Source: Streptomyces capitiformicae (GTDB taxonomy: Bacteria > Actinomycetota > Actinomycetes > Streptomycetales > Streptomycetaceae). Taken from it: a DNA stretch of 64,000 nt. The notes under the pieces were generated by a model, which saw only the letters and a program-made list of their open reading frames with translations, was not told the DNA's origin and made no database searches. Where the stretch lies: NCBI RefSeq assembly GCF_002214185.1, contig NZ_CP022161.1:4339767-4403766 (forward strand). Direction: 5' to 3'. Shown piece by piece: positions 1 to 9,511 of the stretch (positions within the stretch are counted from its first letter, which is position 1; every line of letters begins with the position of its first letter). The position numbers were made by a program, and so were the translations under genes.

Positions 1-1110
1 TCCGCCGTCGAGGTCGCTCACCGCTATCTGCCCGCCCGGGCCGGCGTGGGCGGCGACTGGTTCGATGTCATCCCGCTGCCCGGGGCCCGGGTGGCGCTGG
101 TGGTGGGCGATGTGGTCGGCCACGGTCTGCACGCGGCGGCCACGATGGGCCGGCTGCGCACCGCGGTGCGTACCTTCGCGTCTCTCGATCTGCCCCCGGA
201 CGAGCTGATCAGGCACCTGGACGAGTTTGTCACCCGGGTCGACAACGAGGGGAGCGACGGCGAAGGGATTACGGGTGCCACCTGCCTGTACGCCGTCTAC
301 GACCCGGTGGCAGGGCTGTGCTCACTGGCCAGGTCCGGGCATCCGGAACCGGCCCTGGTACACCCGGACGGCACCGTTGAGCAGTTGCCGGTGCCGGTCT
401 CCCCACCGCTGGGGCTGGGTGGCGGCCTCCCCTTCGAGAAGGCCGACTTCACCCTGTCCGAGGGCTCCCGGCTGGTCCTGTACACCGACGGGCTGATCGA
501 GGACCGGAACCGGGACATCGACACCGGCCTCGCGAAGCTGCACGACGCCCTGACAGGGCCCGGCCGGACCCCGGAAGAGACCTGCCATGCCGTCCTCGAC
601 GCCCTGTTGCCGGCCCGCCCCAGCGACGACATCGCCCTGCTCGTCGCCCAGTCCCGCCTGCTGGATCCCTCCCAGGTCGCCGACTGGGACATCCCCGGTG
701 ATCCCGCCGCCGTCTCCGGGATCCGAGCCCAGGTCTCCCGCAGATTGGAGGAATGGGGGCTGGAGGAGCTCGCCTTCTCCACCGAACTGGTGATCAGCGA
801 GTTGGTCACCAATGCCATCCGCTACGGCACCGCCCCGAGGCGGCTGCGCATTCTGCGCGACGGCACCAGCTTGATCTGTGAGATCACCGACGGCAGCAGC
901 ACCTCACCGCACCTGCGCCGGGCGGCCGACACCGACGAGGGTGGGCGGGGTCTGTTCCTCGTCGCCCAGTTCACGCAGCGGTGGGGCACCCGCTACCTGG
1001 CGCGCGGCAAAGTGATCTGGACCGAGCAATCACTCCACAGCACGACGACCGAACCCGACGCAGACATGGCCGACGCCCTGCTGGACCAATGGGGCGACGC
1101 GGACTGGTGA
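1..1110 (+). CDS. SpoIIE/RsbU-type PP2C phosphatase with C-terminal anti-sigma ATPase domain (5' end outside window)
   Basis: The reading frame is already open at base 1, so this is the last 369 residues of a larger protein. Residues 1-220 are a SpoIIE-type PP2C phosphatase: metal motifs GGDWFD (17-22) and GDVVGHG, then LYTDGLIE and PSDDIALL. Residues about 235-345 are an RsbW/SpoIIAB-like HATPase with N-box ELVTNAIRYG and G-box DEGGRGLFLV. Streptomyces has many such phosphatase-kinase fusions, usually with N-terminal PAS/GAF sensors, which would lie upstream of the window. The family acts in partner-switching control of sigma factors: the phosphatase domain dephosphorylates anti-anti-sigma proteins and the ATPase domain phosphorylates or binds them. 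No sigma or STAS gene is adjacent, so the partner is unknown. It converges on aspA with a 16-nt gap. Confidence 0.9.
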   Translation, partial: SAVEVAHRYLPARAGVGGDWFDVIPLPGARVALVVGDVVGHGLHAAATMGRLRTAVRTFASLDLPPDELIRHLDEFVTRVDNEGSDGEGITGATCLYAVYDPVAGLCSLARSGHPEPALVHPDGTVEQLPVPVSPPLGLGGGLPFEKADFTLSEGSRLVLYTDGLIEDRNRDIDTGLAKLHDALTGPGRTPEETCHAVLDALLPARPSDDIALLVAQSRLLDPSQVADWDIPGDPAAVSGIRAQVSRRLEEWGLEELAFSTELVISELVTNAIRYGTAPRRLRILRDGTSLICEITDGSSTSPHLRRAADTDEGGRGLFLVAQFTQRWGTRYLARGKVIWTEQSLHSTTTEPDADMADALLDQWGDADW

Positions 1111-1126
1111 CGATGTGCCCCGCACG

Positions 1127-2536
1127 TCAGGCCAGGACTTGACCGGCTCCGGCGACGGCCTCGGGCCGCAGCAGGTCGGCGAGGGTCTCGGCGGGCAGCA
1201 GCCCCTTCTCCAGGACGAGTTCGGCCACCCCGCGACCGCTGGCGAGGGCCTCCTTGGCGATGGCTGTGGCCGCCGTGTAGCCGATGTGCGGGTTGAGGGC
1301 GGTGACCAGGCCGATGGAGTTCTCCACGGTCCGGCGCAGCGTCTCGGTGTTGGCGGTGATGCCGGACACGCAGCGTTCGGCGAGCGTCACGCACGCGTTG
1401 CGCAGGTGCGTGATGCTCTCCGACAGGGAGTGCAGGATGATCGGTTCGAAGGCGTTGAGCTGGAGCTGTCCGGCCTCGGCGGCCATGGTGATGGCGACGT
1501 CGTTGCCGATCACCTCGAAGGCCACCTGGTTGACGACCTCGGGAATCACCGGGTTGACCTTGCCCGGCATGATGGACGAACCGGCCTGCACCGGCGGCAG
1601 GTTGATCTCGCCCAGGCCCGCACGCGGCCCCGACGACAGCAGGCGCAGGTCGTTGCAGCTCTTCGACAGCTTCACGGCGATCCGCTTGAGCACCCCGGAC
1701 ACCTGCACGAACGCCCCGCAGTCCTGGGTCGCCTCGACCAGGTTGGCGGCGGTGACCAGCGGCAGGCCGGTGATCTCGGCGAGGTGGCGGCGAGCCGACT
1801 CCGCATACCCCGCGGGGGCGTTGAGGCCCGTGCCGATGGCCGTGGCGCCCAGGTTGATCTCATGGATCAGCTCGACGGCCTCGGCAAGCCGGGACCGGTC
1901 CTCCTCGATCATGACGGCGTACGCGGAGAACTCCTGACCCAGCGTCATCGGCACGGCGTCCTGCAGCTGGGTCCGGCCCATCTTGAGCACGTCACGGAAC
2001 TGCACGGCCTTGCCTGCGAAGGCGTCCTGGAGGACGGCCATCGCCTTGAGCAGCCCGCGCACCGCGAACACCGTCGCGACCTTCACGGCGGTCGGGTAGA
2101 CGTCGTTGGTCGACTGGGAGAGGTTGACGTCCTCGTTGGGGTGCAGGTGCCGGTACTCGCCCCTGGCGTGGCCCAGCAGCTCCAACGCCCGGTTGGCGAC
2201 GACCTCGTTGGCGTTCATGTTGGTCGAGGTGCCGGCGCCGCCCTGGATGACGTCGACGACGAACTGGTCGTGCAGCTTGCCGGACCGGATTTCCCGGCAC
2301 GCGGCGACGATCGCGGCGGCCTTCTTCGGCTCCAGCAGACCGAGCTCCTCGTTCGCGAGGGCGGCGGCCTCCTTGACGGCGGCGAGGGCGTCGATCAGGT
2401 GCGGGTAGGCGGAGATGGGGGTGCCGGTGATGGGGAAGTTCTCGGTCGCGCGCAGGGTGTGGACACCCCAGTAGGCGTCGGCGGGGATGTCACGGTCGCC
2501 GAGAAGATCGTGCTCGCTACGGGTGACGGCGGTCAT
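1127..2536 (-). CDS. aspA: aspartate ammonia-lyase (aspartase)
   Basis: 469 residues, the usual length for the fumarase/aspartase superfamily. It reversibly removes ammonia from L-aspartate to give fumarate. The superfamily signature [18 protein letters not shown] is present with its catalytic loop serine; the N-terminal region ([20 protein letters not shown]) and the STNDVYPTA segment are typical of aspartases rather than class II fumarases. I chose the ATG at 2536 because the upstream in-frame extension is low-complexity and the protein then begins [21 protein letters not shown], as in relatives. It is the last gene of the leftward operon, separated from the FAD oxidase gene by a strong hairpin, so its level may differ from upstream genes. 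In context it would drain aspartate made by the semialdehyde dehydrogenase into the TCA cycle. Confidence 0.92.
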   Translation of the reverse strand: MTAVTRSEHDLLGDRDIPADAYWGVHTLRATENFPITGTPISAYPHLIDALAAVKEAAALANEELGLLEPKKAAAIVAACREIRSGKLHDQFVVDVIQGGAGTSTNMNANEVVANRALELLGHARGEYRHLHPNEDVNLSQSTNDVYPTAVKVATVFAVRGLLKAMAVLQDAFAGKAVQFRDVLKMGRTQLQDAVPMTLGQEFSAYAVMIEEDRSRLAEAVELIHEINLGATAIGTGLNAPAGYAESARRHLAEITGLPLVTAANLVEATQDCGAFVQVSGVLKRIAVKLSKSCNDLRLLSSGPRAGLGEINLPPVQAGSSIMPGKVNPVIPEVVNQVAFEVIGNDVAITMAAEAGQLQLNAFEPIILHSLSESITHLRNACVTLAERCVSGITANTETLRRTVENSIGLVTALNPHIGYTAATAIAKEALASGRGVAELVLEKGLLPAETLADLLRPEAVAGAGQVLA

Positions 2537-2565
2537 GGGTGTACGGCCTTCTCTCAGAGGGCATC

Positions 2566-2603
2566 GCGGGGGCCTCCCGCGCTGCTGCGCGGAAGGCCCC
2601 CGT
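2566..2603 (-). terminator. strong hairpin between FAD oxidase and aspA
   Basis: A nearly perfect GC-rich inverted repeat (arms GGGGGCCTTCCGCGC and GCGCGGGAGGCCCCC on the minus strand, about 17 bp with one mismatch, 4-6 nt loop) lies in the 91-bp gap between the two leftward genes. It has no long U tract, as is common in Streptomyces. It could be a partial terminator or an mRNA-stabilising stem that sets aspA dosage. Confidence 0.6.
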
Positions 2604-2627
2604 GGTGTCACCGGTGTCGGTACCTGC

Positions 2628-3911
2628 TCAGAGCAGGCGATCCTTCGCCTTGTAGTAGGCGCCGCCGAACGGCAGGAACCAGGGGGTGCCGTTGTAGAAC
2701 GGGACGGGCACCTTCGGGAAGTCGAAGCCGCGCATCGGGTTGGCCTCGGGATTGCCGTCCATCATCTCGGCGACCGCACGGCCCATGTATGTGGCCATCT
2801 GGACGCCATGGCCGCAGTAACCCATGGAGTAGTACAGGCCGTTGACGTCACCCGCGTGCGGGATGCGGTCCCAGGAGAAGCCGACCATGCCGCCCCAGAC
2901 GTAGTCGATCCGTGTCCCGGCCAGCTGCGGGAAGATCTCCGTCATCTCCCGCTTGAGGATGTCACCGCTCTTGACGTCGGACGCCGGGTTGGAGGGGGCG
3001 AATCGGGCCCGGCCGCCGAAGGCGAGGCGGTTGTCCGGCGTGAGACGGATGTAGTTGCCGACATTCTTATGGGCGACCAGCAGGCGGCCGTTGGGGATGA
3101 GCTCCTTGGCGCGCGCCTCCCCCAGCGGCTCGGTGACGATGATGAAGCTGCCGACGTTGATCAGCCGCTTGCGGAACCACGGCATCGAATTGTCGGTGTA
3201 GGCATCCGTCGCCGCCATGACCTGCTTGGCACGGATGGTGCCGCGCATGGTCTCCACCACGAAGCCGCCGCCAGGGAGCCGGGTGAGGCCGGTGGCGGCG
3301 TTGCGCTCGTGGATCTCGGCACCGGCACGCTCGGCGGCGTCTGCCAGGCCGACAACGAACTTGCCCACGTGCAGGGCTGCGCCGAGCGGGTCGAGCAGGG
3401 CGCCGTGGTAGTAGTCCGAGCCCAGCTCGGCGCGCAGCTCGCTCTTGCTCAGGACGACCGTCTCGTGGCCGAAGTTCTCGGCCAGGTCGCGCTGCTTGGC
3501 GTGCATGCCCTCGAGGTGCTTGGGCTTGCAGGCCAAGCCGAGGCGCCCGGCACGGTGGAAGTCGCAGTCGATCTTCTCCTTGACCGCAATCTCCTCGACG
3601 AGGTCCACTGCGACGCGGAACGCGTCGTAGAGCTCGCGAGCGCGTTCCTGCCCGTAGCGCTGGCGGGCCTGGGCCGGGCTGATGGTGATGCCGGGGTTGC
3701 AGTGGCTGCCGTTGCGCCCGGAGGCTCCCGAACCGACCTGGTCCTTCTCGACCAGGACGACCCGGGCACCCTTACGGGCGGCGTGGTAAGCGGTGGACAG
3801 GCCAGTGAGGCCGCCGCCGATCACCACCACATCCGCCTCGTCGGGCAGGTCCTTCCCGGAACGGTCGGGCAGGGCGGGGGCTGTGTCCATCCAGTAGGGG
3901 ATCTGCTTCAT
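2628..3911 (-). CDS. FAD-dependent amine/amino-acid oxidase (DAO family, PuuB-like)
   Basis: 427 residues. The N-terminal dinucleotide fold [21 protein letters not shown] (residues about 28-48) is followed by the [17 protein letters not shown] segment typical of the glycine/D-amino-acid oxidase family (DAO, PF01266). The subfamily resembles gamma-glutamylputrescine oxidases, including the C-terminal [16 protein letters not shown] and [17 protein letters not shown] segments that contact FAD. These enzymes oxidise a primary or secondary amine to an imine or aldehyde, releasing ammonia and peroxide. Within this operon it could supply an aldehyde to the dehydrogenase at 5632-7089. The substrate cannot be told from sequence; putrescine-type amines or N-methylated amino acids are possible. 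Confidence 0.85.
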   Translation of the reverse strand: MKQIPYWMDTAPALPDRSGKDLPDEADVVVIGGGLTGLSTAYHAARKGARVVLVEKDQVGSGASGRNGSHCNPGITISPAQARQRYGQERARELYDAFRVAVDLVEEIAVKEKIDCDFHRAGRLGLACKPKHLEGMHAKQRDLAENFGHETVVLSKSELRAELGSDYYHGALLDPLGAALHVGKFVVGLADAAERAGAEIHERNAATGLTRLPGGGFVVETMRGTIRAKQVMAATDAYTDNSMPWFRKRLINVGSFIIVTEPLGEARAKELIPNGRLLVAHKNVGNYIRLTPDNRLAFGGRARFAPSNPASDVKSGDILKREMTEIFPQLAGTRIDYVWGGMVGFSWDRIPHAGDVNGLYYSMGYCGHGVQMATYMGRAVAEMMDGNPEANPMRGFDFPKVPVPFYNGTPWFLPFGGAYYKAKDRLL

Positions 3912-3959
3912 GGCGTGCGTCCTCTGTGTTCTCGGTCTGTTTCGCCGTTGCGCCGTCGG

Positions 3960-4625
3960 TCAGCAGCCGAGCAGCTTCGGCAGGCCCGACAGGTCGGGCA
4001 GCTCGTCGTACGGCTGGTAGTCGGCGCTGCCCTTGCGGCCGTAGCGGTTGATCCACACGCGGCGCTTCAGGCCGAGGTCGCGGGTCGGGATGTGGTCGTA
4101 CTCCCAGCCCTGGGCGACGTGGATGACCTGCGACGACTCGACACCCATGGTCCGGAAGGCGTGCTTGAAGGTCTGGCGGTCCGGCTTGTAGGCGCCGGCC
4201 TGCTGGGCGGTGATGACGTAGTCGAACTCGACGCCGATGTTCTCCACGTTCCGCGCGATCAGGTTGTCGTCGGAGTTGGAGATGATGGCGATCTCGTACT
4301 TGGTCTTCAGCTGCCGCAGGGCCTCCGGGACCTCCGGCCAGGGGCCGAAGGTGGGGACGGCGTCCACGAGGGCCTCGCCGTCGGTCTCCCGGTACTCCAG
4401 GCCGTGCAGGCGCATGGCGTTGCGCAGACTGGAGTGCAGGACCTCGTGGTAGGGGCGGTAGGCCTCCAGAACGGCCTGGAAGCGCATGACGCGGAAGTCG
4501 TCGAGGAACTCGTCGACGTCCAGGTTGTCCAGGTCGAGCCGGTCCTCCAGGACCTTCAGGGTCGTGGGACCGAGCTCGAAGTTGATCAGGGTGGCGTAGG
4601 CGTCGAAGGTGACGATCTCTCGCAT
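3960..4625 (-). CDS. HAD-superfamily hydrolase, haloacid dehalogenase type II-like
   Basis: 221 residues, the normal size for type II (S)-2-haloacid dehalogenase relatives. HAD motif I is FDAYATL at residues 7-13 (first Asp the nucleophile), motif II IISNSDDN, the motif III lysine follows in AGAYKPD, and motif IV is HVAQGWEYDHIPTRDLGL. The second motif I aspartate that phosphatases carry two residues after the nucleophile is replaced by Tyr, as in dehalogenases, so ester/halide hydrolysis fits better than phosphate hydrolysis. It sits 48 nt downstream of the aldo/keto reductase gene and 48 nt upstream of the FAD oxidase gene in the same direction. Role in the pathway unknown; genes of this type often accompany PuuB-like oxidases. 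Confidence 0.82.
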   Translation of the reverse strand: MREIVTFDAYATLINFELGPTTLKVLEDRLDLDNLDVDEFLDDFRVMRFQAVLEAYRPYHEVLHSSLRNAMRLHGLEYRETDGEALVDAVPTFGPWPEVPEALRQLKTKYEIAIISNSDDNLIARNVENIGVEFDYVITAQQAGAYKPDRQTFKHAFRTMGVESSQVIHVAQGWEYDHIPTRDLGLKRRVWINRYGRKGSADYQPYDELPDLSGLPKLLGC

Positions 4626-4670
4626 GGTGTCCAGCCTTGCTCTCTCGGGGTTTTCAGAGGGGTGGGGGCT

Positions 4671-5609
4671 TCAGACGACGCGTTCGCCGGGGGCGACGAT
4701 CGCGTCGAGTACGGCCAGGTCGGCCGGGCTCGGGATCCAGTGGGCCGCCGCCGCGTTGGCGGTGACCTGTTCGGGGGTCATGGCGCCGCAGATGACGGAG
4801 CCGACGGCGGGCAGGGCCGCCAGTGCGCCGACCGCGACCTGGAGGAGGGTCAGGCCGCGTTCGGCGCCGTACGCGGTGAGCGCCTCGACCTTGTCGAGGG
4901 CGGCGTCGGTGAGCCAGCCCTGCCGCCAGGACAGCCGGCTGCCGGGCGGGGGCTGCTCGCCACGCCGGTACTTGCCGCTGAGCAGGCCGTTGGCCAGCGG
5001 GTAGTACGGCAGCAGACCGACGCCGTGGCGCACACAGGCCGGGATCACGTCCCGCTCCACCACCCGGTCGAGCAGGTGGTAGCGGGCCTGGGTGGAGACG
5101 AAGGCGTCGGTGAGGTCCTCGGCCGGAAGGTTGGAGCAGCCGATGTACCGGATCTTGCCCTCGTCCACCAGCTCTCGGAGCGCGGCGATCGTCTCCTCCA
5201 GCGGGGTGACGCCGTCCGGCTCGTGGTACTGGTACAGATCGATCCGGTCCGTGCCGAGCCGGCTCAGCGACGCCTCGACGGCGTACCGGATGTAGGCGCG
5301 GGAGCCGCGCCGACCGTACAGGTCGGCCTCGGACCCCATCTCCATGCCGAACTTGGTGGCCAGCACGACCTCGTCACGGCGCCCCTTGAGGGCGGCGCCG
5401 AGGAGCCGTTCGCCGTCACCGCGCCCGGTGCCGCTCTCCCCGAACCCGCCGTACATGTCGGCGGTGTCGAAGAGGGTGATCCCGGCGTCGAGGGCCGCGT
5501 GGACGACGGCCTTCGTTCCGTCCTCGTCGAGGCGGGAGCCGAAGTTGTTGCCGCCGACGCCCACCACGGAGACGGTCGGGCCGCGGTCACCGAGCGCGCG
5601 GTATCTCAT
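4671..5609 (-). CDS. aldo/keto reductase
   Basis: 312 residues. Typical AKR (beta/alpha)8 barrel: the N-terminus MRYRALGDRGPTVSVVGVGG, the catalytic Asp/Tyr segment LFDTADMYGGFGESG, the Lys strand LATKFG, the catalytic His strand IDLYQYHEPD, and YIGCSN. It uses NADPH to reduce aldehydes or ketones. The ATG at 5609 was chosen because the upstream 52 residues of the open frame are arginine/alanine-rich shadow sequence. It begins 22 nt after the aldehyde dehydrogenase stop in the same operon and may detoxify or recycle aldehyde intermediates. Family assignment is secure, substrate is not. Confidence 0.87.
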   Translation of the reverse strand: MRYRALGDRGPTVSVVGVGGNNFGSRLDEDGTKAVVHAALDAGITLFDTADMYGGFGESGTGRGDGERLLGAALKGRRDEVVLATKFGMEMGSEADLYGRRGSRAYIRYAVEASLSRLGTDRIDLYQYHEPDGVTPLEETIAALRELVDEGKIRYIGCSNLPAEDLTDAFVSTQARYHLLDRVVERDVIPACVRHGVGLLPYYPLANGLLSGKYRRGEQPPPGSRLSWRQGWLTDAALDKVEALTAYGAERGLTLLQVAVGALAALPAVGSVICGAMTPEQVTANAAAAHWIPSPADLAVLDAIVAPGERVV

Positions 5610-5631
5610 GACCGGCCTCCTCGCATGGCGT

Positions 5632-7089
5632 TCACGACCGGCGGCCGAATCCGATGCAGACGTTCTTGGTCTGCAGGTAGCTGTCCAGGCCCGCCAGGCC
5701 CTTCTCCCGGCCCCAGCCGCTGTGCTTGAAGCCACCGAAGGGGAGCTCGACGCCAGTGCCGACACCGGTGGCGTTGACGTAGACCTGACCGGCCCGGATG
5801 CCCTCGGCCAGCCGCATCGCCTTGTCGATGTCGCGGGTCCAGACGTAGGAGGCGAGGCCGTACGGGCTGTCGTTGGCGATGTCCAGGGCCTCGTCGGCGT
5901 CGTCGAACTCGATGACGGTGACGACGGGGCCGAAGATCTCCTCGCGGGCGCACCGGGCGTCGTTGGTGACGCCGGTGAGGACGGTCGGCTCGACGTAGTA
6001 GCCGTCGGCCAGGGCCGGGTCGGACGGGGCGCCGCCGACGCGGACCGTCGCGCCCTCCTGCCGGGCCACGTCCAGGTAGCCCAGCACCCTGTCGCGCTGC
6101 CGTGCGGCGACCAGCGGACCGATGTCCGGGTCGGTGAGCCCCGGGCCGACGCGCAGTGACGCGGCGTGCGCGACCAGCTTCTCGAGGAACTCCTCGGCGC
6201 CGCGCTGGAGCAGCAGCCGGGTGCCGGCCGAGCAGGTCTGGCCCGCGTTGCCGAAGGCCGAGGCCGCGATGGCGGTCAGCGCCAGGTCGAAGTCGGCGTC
6301 GGCGAAGACGACGACCGGCGACTTGCCGCCCAGCTCGGTGACCGACGGCACCACGTTGGCGGCGGCGGCCTGGGCGACCTTGATACCGGTCGGTACCGAG
6401 CCGGTGAAGGTGACCTGGTTGATGTCCGGGTGGCCGGCGAGGGCCGCGCCGGTCTCGCCGTCACCCGGGACCACGTTCAGCACGCCCGGCGGAAGACCGC
6501 ACTCGAGGGCGATCCTGCCGATCTCCAGCGGCGTGAGCGGCGCCTCCGGCGACGGCTTGAGCACCACCGTGCAGCCCGCGGCCAGTGCCGGAGCCGAGCC
6601 CCGCGCGGTGTTCTGCAGCGGGTAGTTGAACGGGATGATCTGTCCGGAGACACCGATCGGCTCACGGACCGTGTAGTCGATCAGGCCGGGGCCGAGAGGG
6701 ATCGTCGTGCCGCCGAGCTTGTCAGCGGCGCCCGCGTAGAACTCGAAGTAGCGGGCCGCCGCTTCGACATCGGCCTTGGCCTGGCGGAGCGGCTTGCCGA
6801 CGTCCTGGCTCTCCAGTCGCGCCAGCCGTTCGCCCTGGTAGCGGATGGCCTCGGCGATCCGGTACAGGATCCTGCCCCGGTCGGCGGCACGCATCCGGGC
6901 CCACTCGGGGGCGGTGAAGGCCGCTCTCGCCGCTGCCACCGCCTGGTCCACGTCCGCCTTGCCGCCCAGCGCCACCTGGGCGATCGCCGTCCCGTCAGAC
7001 GGGTCCACGACGGTGAAGGAACGCCCGTCGGCGGCGGGGAGGTGCTTGCCGTCGATCAGCAGCTCTGTCAGCTGAAGTTCGCCGCTCAT
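5632..7089 (-). CDS. NAD(P)-dependent aldehyde dehydrogenase (semialdehyde dehydrogenase candidate)
   Basis: 485 residues, full length for ALDH. Visible motifs: IIPFNYPLQ, the glutamate general base in VTELGGKSPVVVF, the catalytic cysteine in FGNAGQTCSAGTR, and the C-terminal ELPFGGFKHSGWGREKG. It oxidises an aldehyde to a carboxylate. Its 3-gene neighbourhood (deacylase, ALDH, class III aminotransferase) is the set doeB-doeC-doeD seen in ectoine breakdown, where the ALDH makes aspartate from aspartate semialdehyde; a gamma-aminobutyraldehyde or succinate-semialdehyde substrate is the alternative. The start ATG at 7089 overlaps the stop of the deacylase gene by 4 nt (ATGA), so the two are translationally coupled. 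Confidence 0.9.
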   Translation of the reverse strand: MSGELQLTELLIDGKHLPAADGRSFTVVDPSDGTAIAQVALGGKADVDQAVAAARAAFTAPEWARMRAADRGRILYRIAEAIRYQGERLARLESQDVGKPLRQAKADVEAAARYFEFYAGAADKLGGTTIPLGPGLIDYTVREPIGVSGQIIPFNYPLQNTARGSAPALAAGCTVVLKPSPEAPLTPLEIGRIALECGLPPGVLNVVPGDGETGAALAGHPDINQVTFTGSVPTGIKVAQAAAANVVPSVTELGGKSPVVVFADADFDLALTAIAASAFGNAGQTCSAGTRLLLQRGAEEFLEKLVAHAASLRVGPGLTDPDIGPLVAARQRDRVLGYLDVARQEGATVRVGGAPSDPALADGYYVEPTVLTGVTNDARCAREEIFGPVVTVIEFDDADEALDIANDSPYGLASYVWTRDIDKAMRLAEGIRAGQVYVNATGVGTGVELPFGGFKHSGWGREKGLAGLDSYLQTKNVCIGFGRRS

Positions 7090-8039
7090 CGCTGGATCTC
7101 CCCCAGCACCTCGCCGAAGATGACGACCTCGTCGCCGGGACGGACCGTGCGGATCCGGCGCACCCAGAGCACGATGCCCTCCTGCGGGGCAGTGACCTCC
7201 TCCAGCGTGTTGCCGTAGTGGTCGGTGATGGTGGCGATCAGGTCGCCTTCCTTGCAGGTCTCCCCCGGCTCGGCGTGAGCGACGAAGAAGCCGCCTGCGG
7301 CGGAGCGGGCGAACGTGCCGGAGACCGTCGTGTAGGTGTCCCGCAGCTCCGCCTCGCCGTCGATCATGCCGAGACTGCGCAGGATGTTGCGGATCGAGTG
7401 CATGTGATGCTCGACGTTGGTCTCGCGGTACGTGGCGCCACCGCACTCGATGGTGATGGCGGGCTTGCCGGCTTCGAGAACGGGGTGGCGGACCGTGCCG
7501 CCCCACTTGCCGCCCTTCCAGACCAGCTCGTGCCCGGCGGCGAGCGCCAGGTCCGTCGCCAGGTCCTCGTAGCCGCCCTGGAGGATGACCAGCGGGGCGA
7601 TCTCACCGTAGGCGCCACCGGTGTGCAGGTCGACCACGGCGTCGACGGCGGGGACGACCTTCTCGACGAAGGTGGCGGCCAGGCGCTGGGAGTAGGAGCC
7701 CTCCGCGTCGCCCGGGAAGATGCGGTTGAGGTTGAGGTGGTCGATGCCGCTGGCGCGGGCGGCCGCCTCGAAGGCGGGAGTGTTCAGGCAGGGGATACCG
7801 ACGACGGTGCCGCGCAGGGTGGCCGGGTCGATGCCGGCGAGGACGCGCCGGATGGCCTCCTGGCCGTCGTACTCGTCACCGTGCACGCCCGCGTCCACAC
7901 ACAGGACCGGGCCGTCCTGGGCGCCGTTGACGACGATCAGCGGAATGCCGAGCTCCACGCCGTAGCTGCTGGTGCCGACCGGGATGAGGCCCTGGGCGCG
8001 TTCGCCCGGGGCGACGGTCAGCGGACCGATGGAATACAT
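7086..8039 (-). CDS. AstE/AspA (DoeB-like) zinc-dependent deacylase
   Basis: 317 residues of the succinylglutamate desuccinylase/aspartoacylase family (M14-like zinc hydrolases). Zinc ligands are visible: HGDE in [12 protein letters not shown] and the later His in [16 protein letters not shown] supplies substrate-binding Asn/Arg, and the glutamate in ITIECGG is the likely general base. The C-terminal third ([12 protein letters not shown], then an EGD/GD-rich lipoyl-like barrel) is typical of DoeB/EutE-type members. Members remove an acyl group from an amino acid; DoeB hydrolyses N-acetyl-diaminobutyrate. Start ATG at 8039. It is coupled to the ALDH gene by a 4-nt overlap. The doe analogy is inference: no ectoine hydrolase (doeA) is visible. 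Confidence 0.85.
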   Translation of the reverse strand: MYSIGPLTVAPGERAQGLIPVGTSSYGVELGIPLIVVNGAQDGPVLCVDAGVHGDEYDGQEAIRRVLAGIDPATLRGTVVGIPCLNTPAFEAAARASGIDHLNLNRIFPGDAEGSYSQRLAATFVEKVVPAVDAVVDLHTGGAYGEIAPLVILQGGYEDLATDLALAAGHELVWKGGKWGGTVRHPVLEAGKPAITIECGGATYRETNVEHHMHSIRNILRSLGMIDGEAELRDTYTTVSGTFARSAAGGFFVAHAEPGETCKEGDLIATITDHYGNTLEEVTAPQEGIVLWVRRIRTVRPGDEVVIFGEVLGEIQR

Positions 8040-8062
8040 GTGGTTCCTTCCCAAAACGTGGA

Positions 8063-9451
8063 TCAGATGCGGGCGGATGCCTCGGCGAGGGTGCCGGCGA
8101 TGATCGCGGCGATACGGTCGAGGACGGCGCGGTCGCTGATCAGCGGGGGCGCGATCTGGACCAGCGGCGCGGAGCGGTCGTAGACACGGGCCAGCAGGCC
8201 GGCCTCGCGCAGCCGGCGCGGGATCAGATCGCCGATCAGATCGGCTCGGGCCTTGCTGCTGAAACCGCCGTCGTCGAGGTCGCCGACGAGTTCGCAGGAG
8301 TAGAAGAACCCGGTGCCGCGGACGTCGCCGACGATCGGCAGGTCCTTGAGCGCCGCCATGCGCTTGGCCAGGTCGTCCTGGAGACCGCGGACGTTGTCCA
8401 GGATCCGGTCCCGCTCCATGATCTCCAGGTTGCGCAGGGCGATGGCCGTGCTCAGCGGGTGTCCGGCGAAGGTGTAGCCGTGGTTGAGGACCGCGCCCGG
8501 CCGGTTGATGACCTCGGTGACCTTGCTGCTGACCAGGGTCGCGCCCAGGGGCGCGTATCCGGCGGTGATGCCCTTGGCGACGGTGACCATGTCCGGGCGG
8601 GCGCCGTAGCGGTCCCCGCCGAACCACTCCCCGATCCGGCCGAAGCCGGTGATCACCTCGTCGGCGACGAGCAGGAAGCCGTACCGGTCGGCCAGCGCCC
8701 GCAGACCCTGCCAGTAGCCCTTGGGCGGGGTGATGCAGCCGCCCCGGTTCTGCACCGGCTCGGCGATGAGCATCGCGATGGTCTCCGGGCCCTCGCCCAG
8801 GATCGCGACCTCCAGCTCCGCGAGCAGCCACGCCGTGTACACGTCGTCGTCCGCGAACTCCGGTGCGAGGCCGAGGCGGTTGGTGTTCGACACGAACCGG
8901 GTCTCGATCGCCGGCGGACCATACGGCTCCGTCAGGCCGGGTTCGTCGGTGAACGACAGGGTGCCGACGGTCAGCCCGTGGTAAGCGCCGCGCCGGGCGA
9001 TCGCCTTGGTGCGTCCCGGCTCACCGCGCATGGCATGGTAACGCCGGGCTATCTTCCAGGCGGTCTCGACGGCTTCGGCACCGCCGCTCGAGAAGAAGGT
9101 GTGCTCGATGTCGACGGGGGCGATCCGGGACAGCCGCTCGGCGAGTTCGATGGCCGAGAGGTGCGCGGAGCCGGTCCACAGCGGGCTGTAGCACAGCTCA
9201 CGCAGTTGCCGTTCGGCCGCCTCGGCGAACTCGGGGCCGTAGGAGTAGCCGAGCTGGCAGCAGTACAGCCCCGACAGACCGTCGATGTACCGTCTGCCGT
9301 CCGCGTCCTCGACGTACGGTCCCTCCCCCCGCTGGACGATGAGGAGGTCCTCGCCGTCCGGGCCGAGCGAACCGTTGGCGGTCATGTTCAGCAGCAGGTG
9401 CCGCTGAGCGGTGGCGGTGGCGGCGGTCAGCTGAGCGGTGGCGGTGGTCAT
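8063..9451 (-). CDS. class III PLP aminotransferase (omega-amino acid/diaminobutyrate type)
   Basis: 462 residues. Class III features: the phosphate-binding [15 protein letters not shown], the [10 protein letters not shown] segment, [13 protein letters not shown] with the PLP-pyridine Asp, and the Schiff-base lysine in [16 protein letters not shown], followed by the [10 protein letters not shown] glycine/threonine region. These enzymes move an omega- or alpha-amino group to pyruvate or 2-oxoglutarate and make semialdehydes. GGAGG at about 9461-9465 (read on the minus strand) is 9 nt upstream of the ATG at 9451. The first base overlap with an open minus-strand frame ending at 9448 suggests that another gene once preceded it in the operon. 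The promoter of this operon is not visible because sucA begins within 40 bp. Confidence 0.9.
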   Translation of the reverse strand: MTTATAQLTAATATAQRHLLLNMTANGSLGPDGEDLLIVQRGEGPYVEDADGRRYIDGLSGLYCCQLGYSYGPEFAEAAERQLRELCYSPLWTGSAHLSAIELAERLSRIAPVDIEHTFFSSGGAEAVETAWKIARRYHAMRGEPGRTKAIARRGAYHGLTVGTLSFTDEPGLTEPYGPPAIETRFVSNTNRLGLAPEFADDDVYTAWLLAELEVAILGEGPETIAMLIAEPVQNRGGCITPPKGYWQGLRALADRYGFLLVADEVITGFGRIGEWFGGDRYGARPDMVTVAKGITAGYAPLGATLVSSKVTEVINRPGAVLNHGYTFAGHPLSTAIALRNLEIMERDRILDNVRGLQDDLAKRMAALKDLPIVGDVRGTGFFYSCELVGDLDDGGFSSKARADLIGDLIPRRLREAGLLARVYDRSAPLVQIAPPLISDRAVLDRIAAIIAGTLAEASARI

Positions 9452-9511
9452 ACCGTCTCGCCTCCGGGGTTGGCGACCCCTGCCGTGTTCTCGACCGAGA
9501 GCAGGGAGCCC
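9448..9511 (-). pseudogene. C-terminal remnant of the gene that preceded the aminotransferase in the operon
   Basis: On the minus strand an open frame runs in from inside sucA and ends with [16 protein letters not shown] and a TGA that overlaps the aminotransferase ATG by 4 nt. That overlap is the standard coupling used elsewhere in this operon. Beyond about 9511 the frame is simply the complement of the Ala/Pro-rich sucA linker. The last 15-20 codons therefore look like the tail of a real upstream gene whose body has been replaced by sucA sequence. The boundary is approximate and the parent protein cannot be recognised from so short a tail. Confidence 0.45.

Noticed and set aside
2487..5729. 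1,080-codon plus-strand frame opposite the FAD oxidase, HAD and aldo/keto reductase genes
   Set aside because: Antisense of three well-supported genes, Val/Gly/Asp-rich without a fold or ribosome site.
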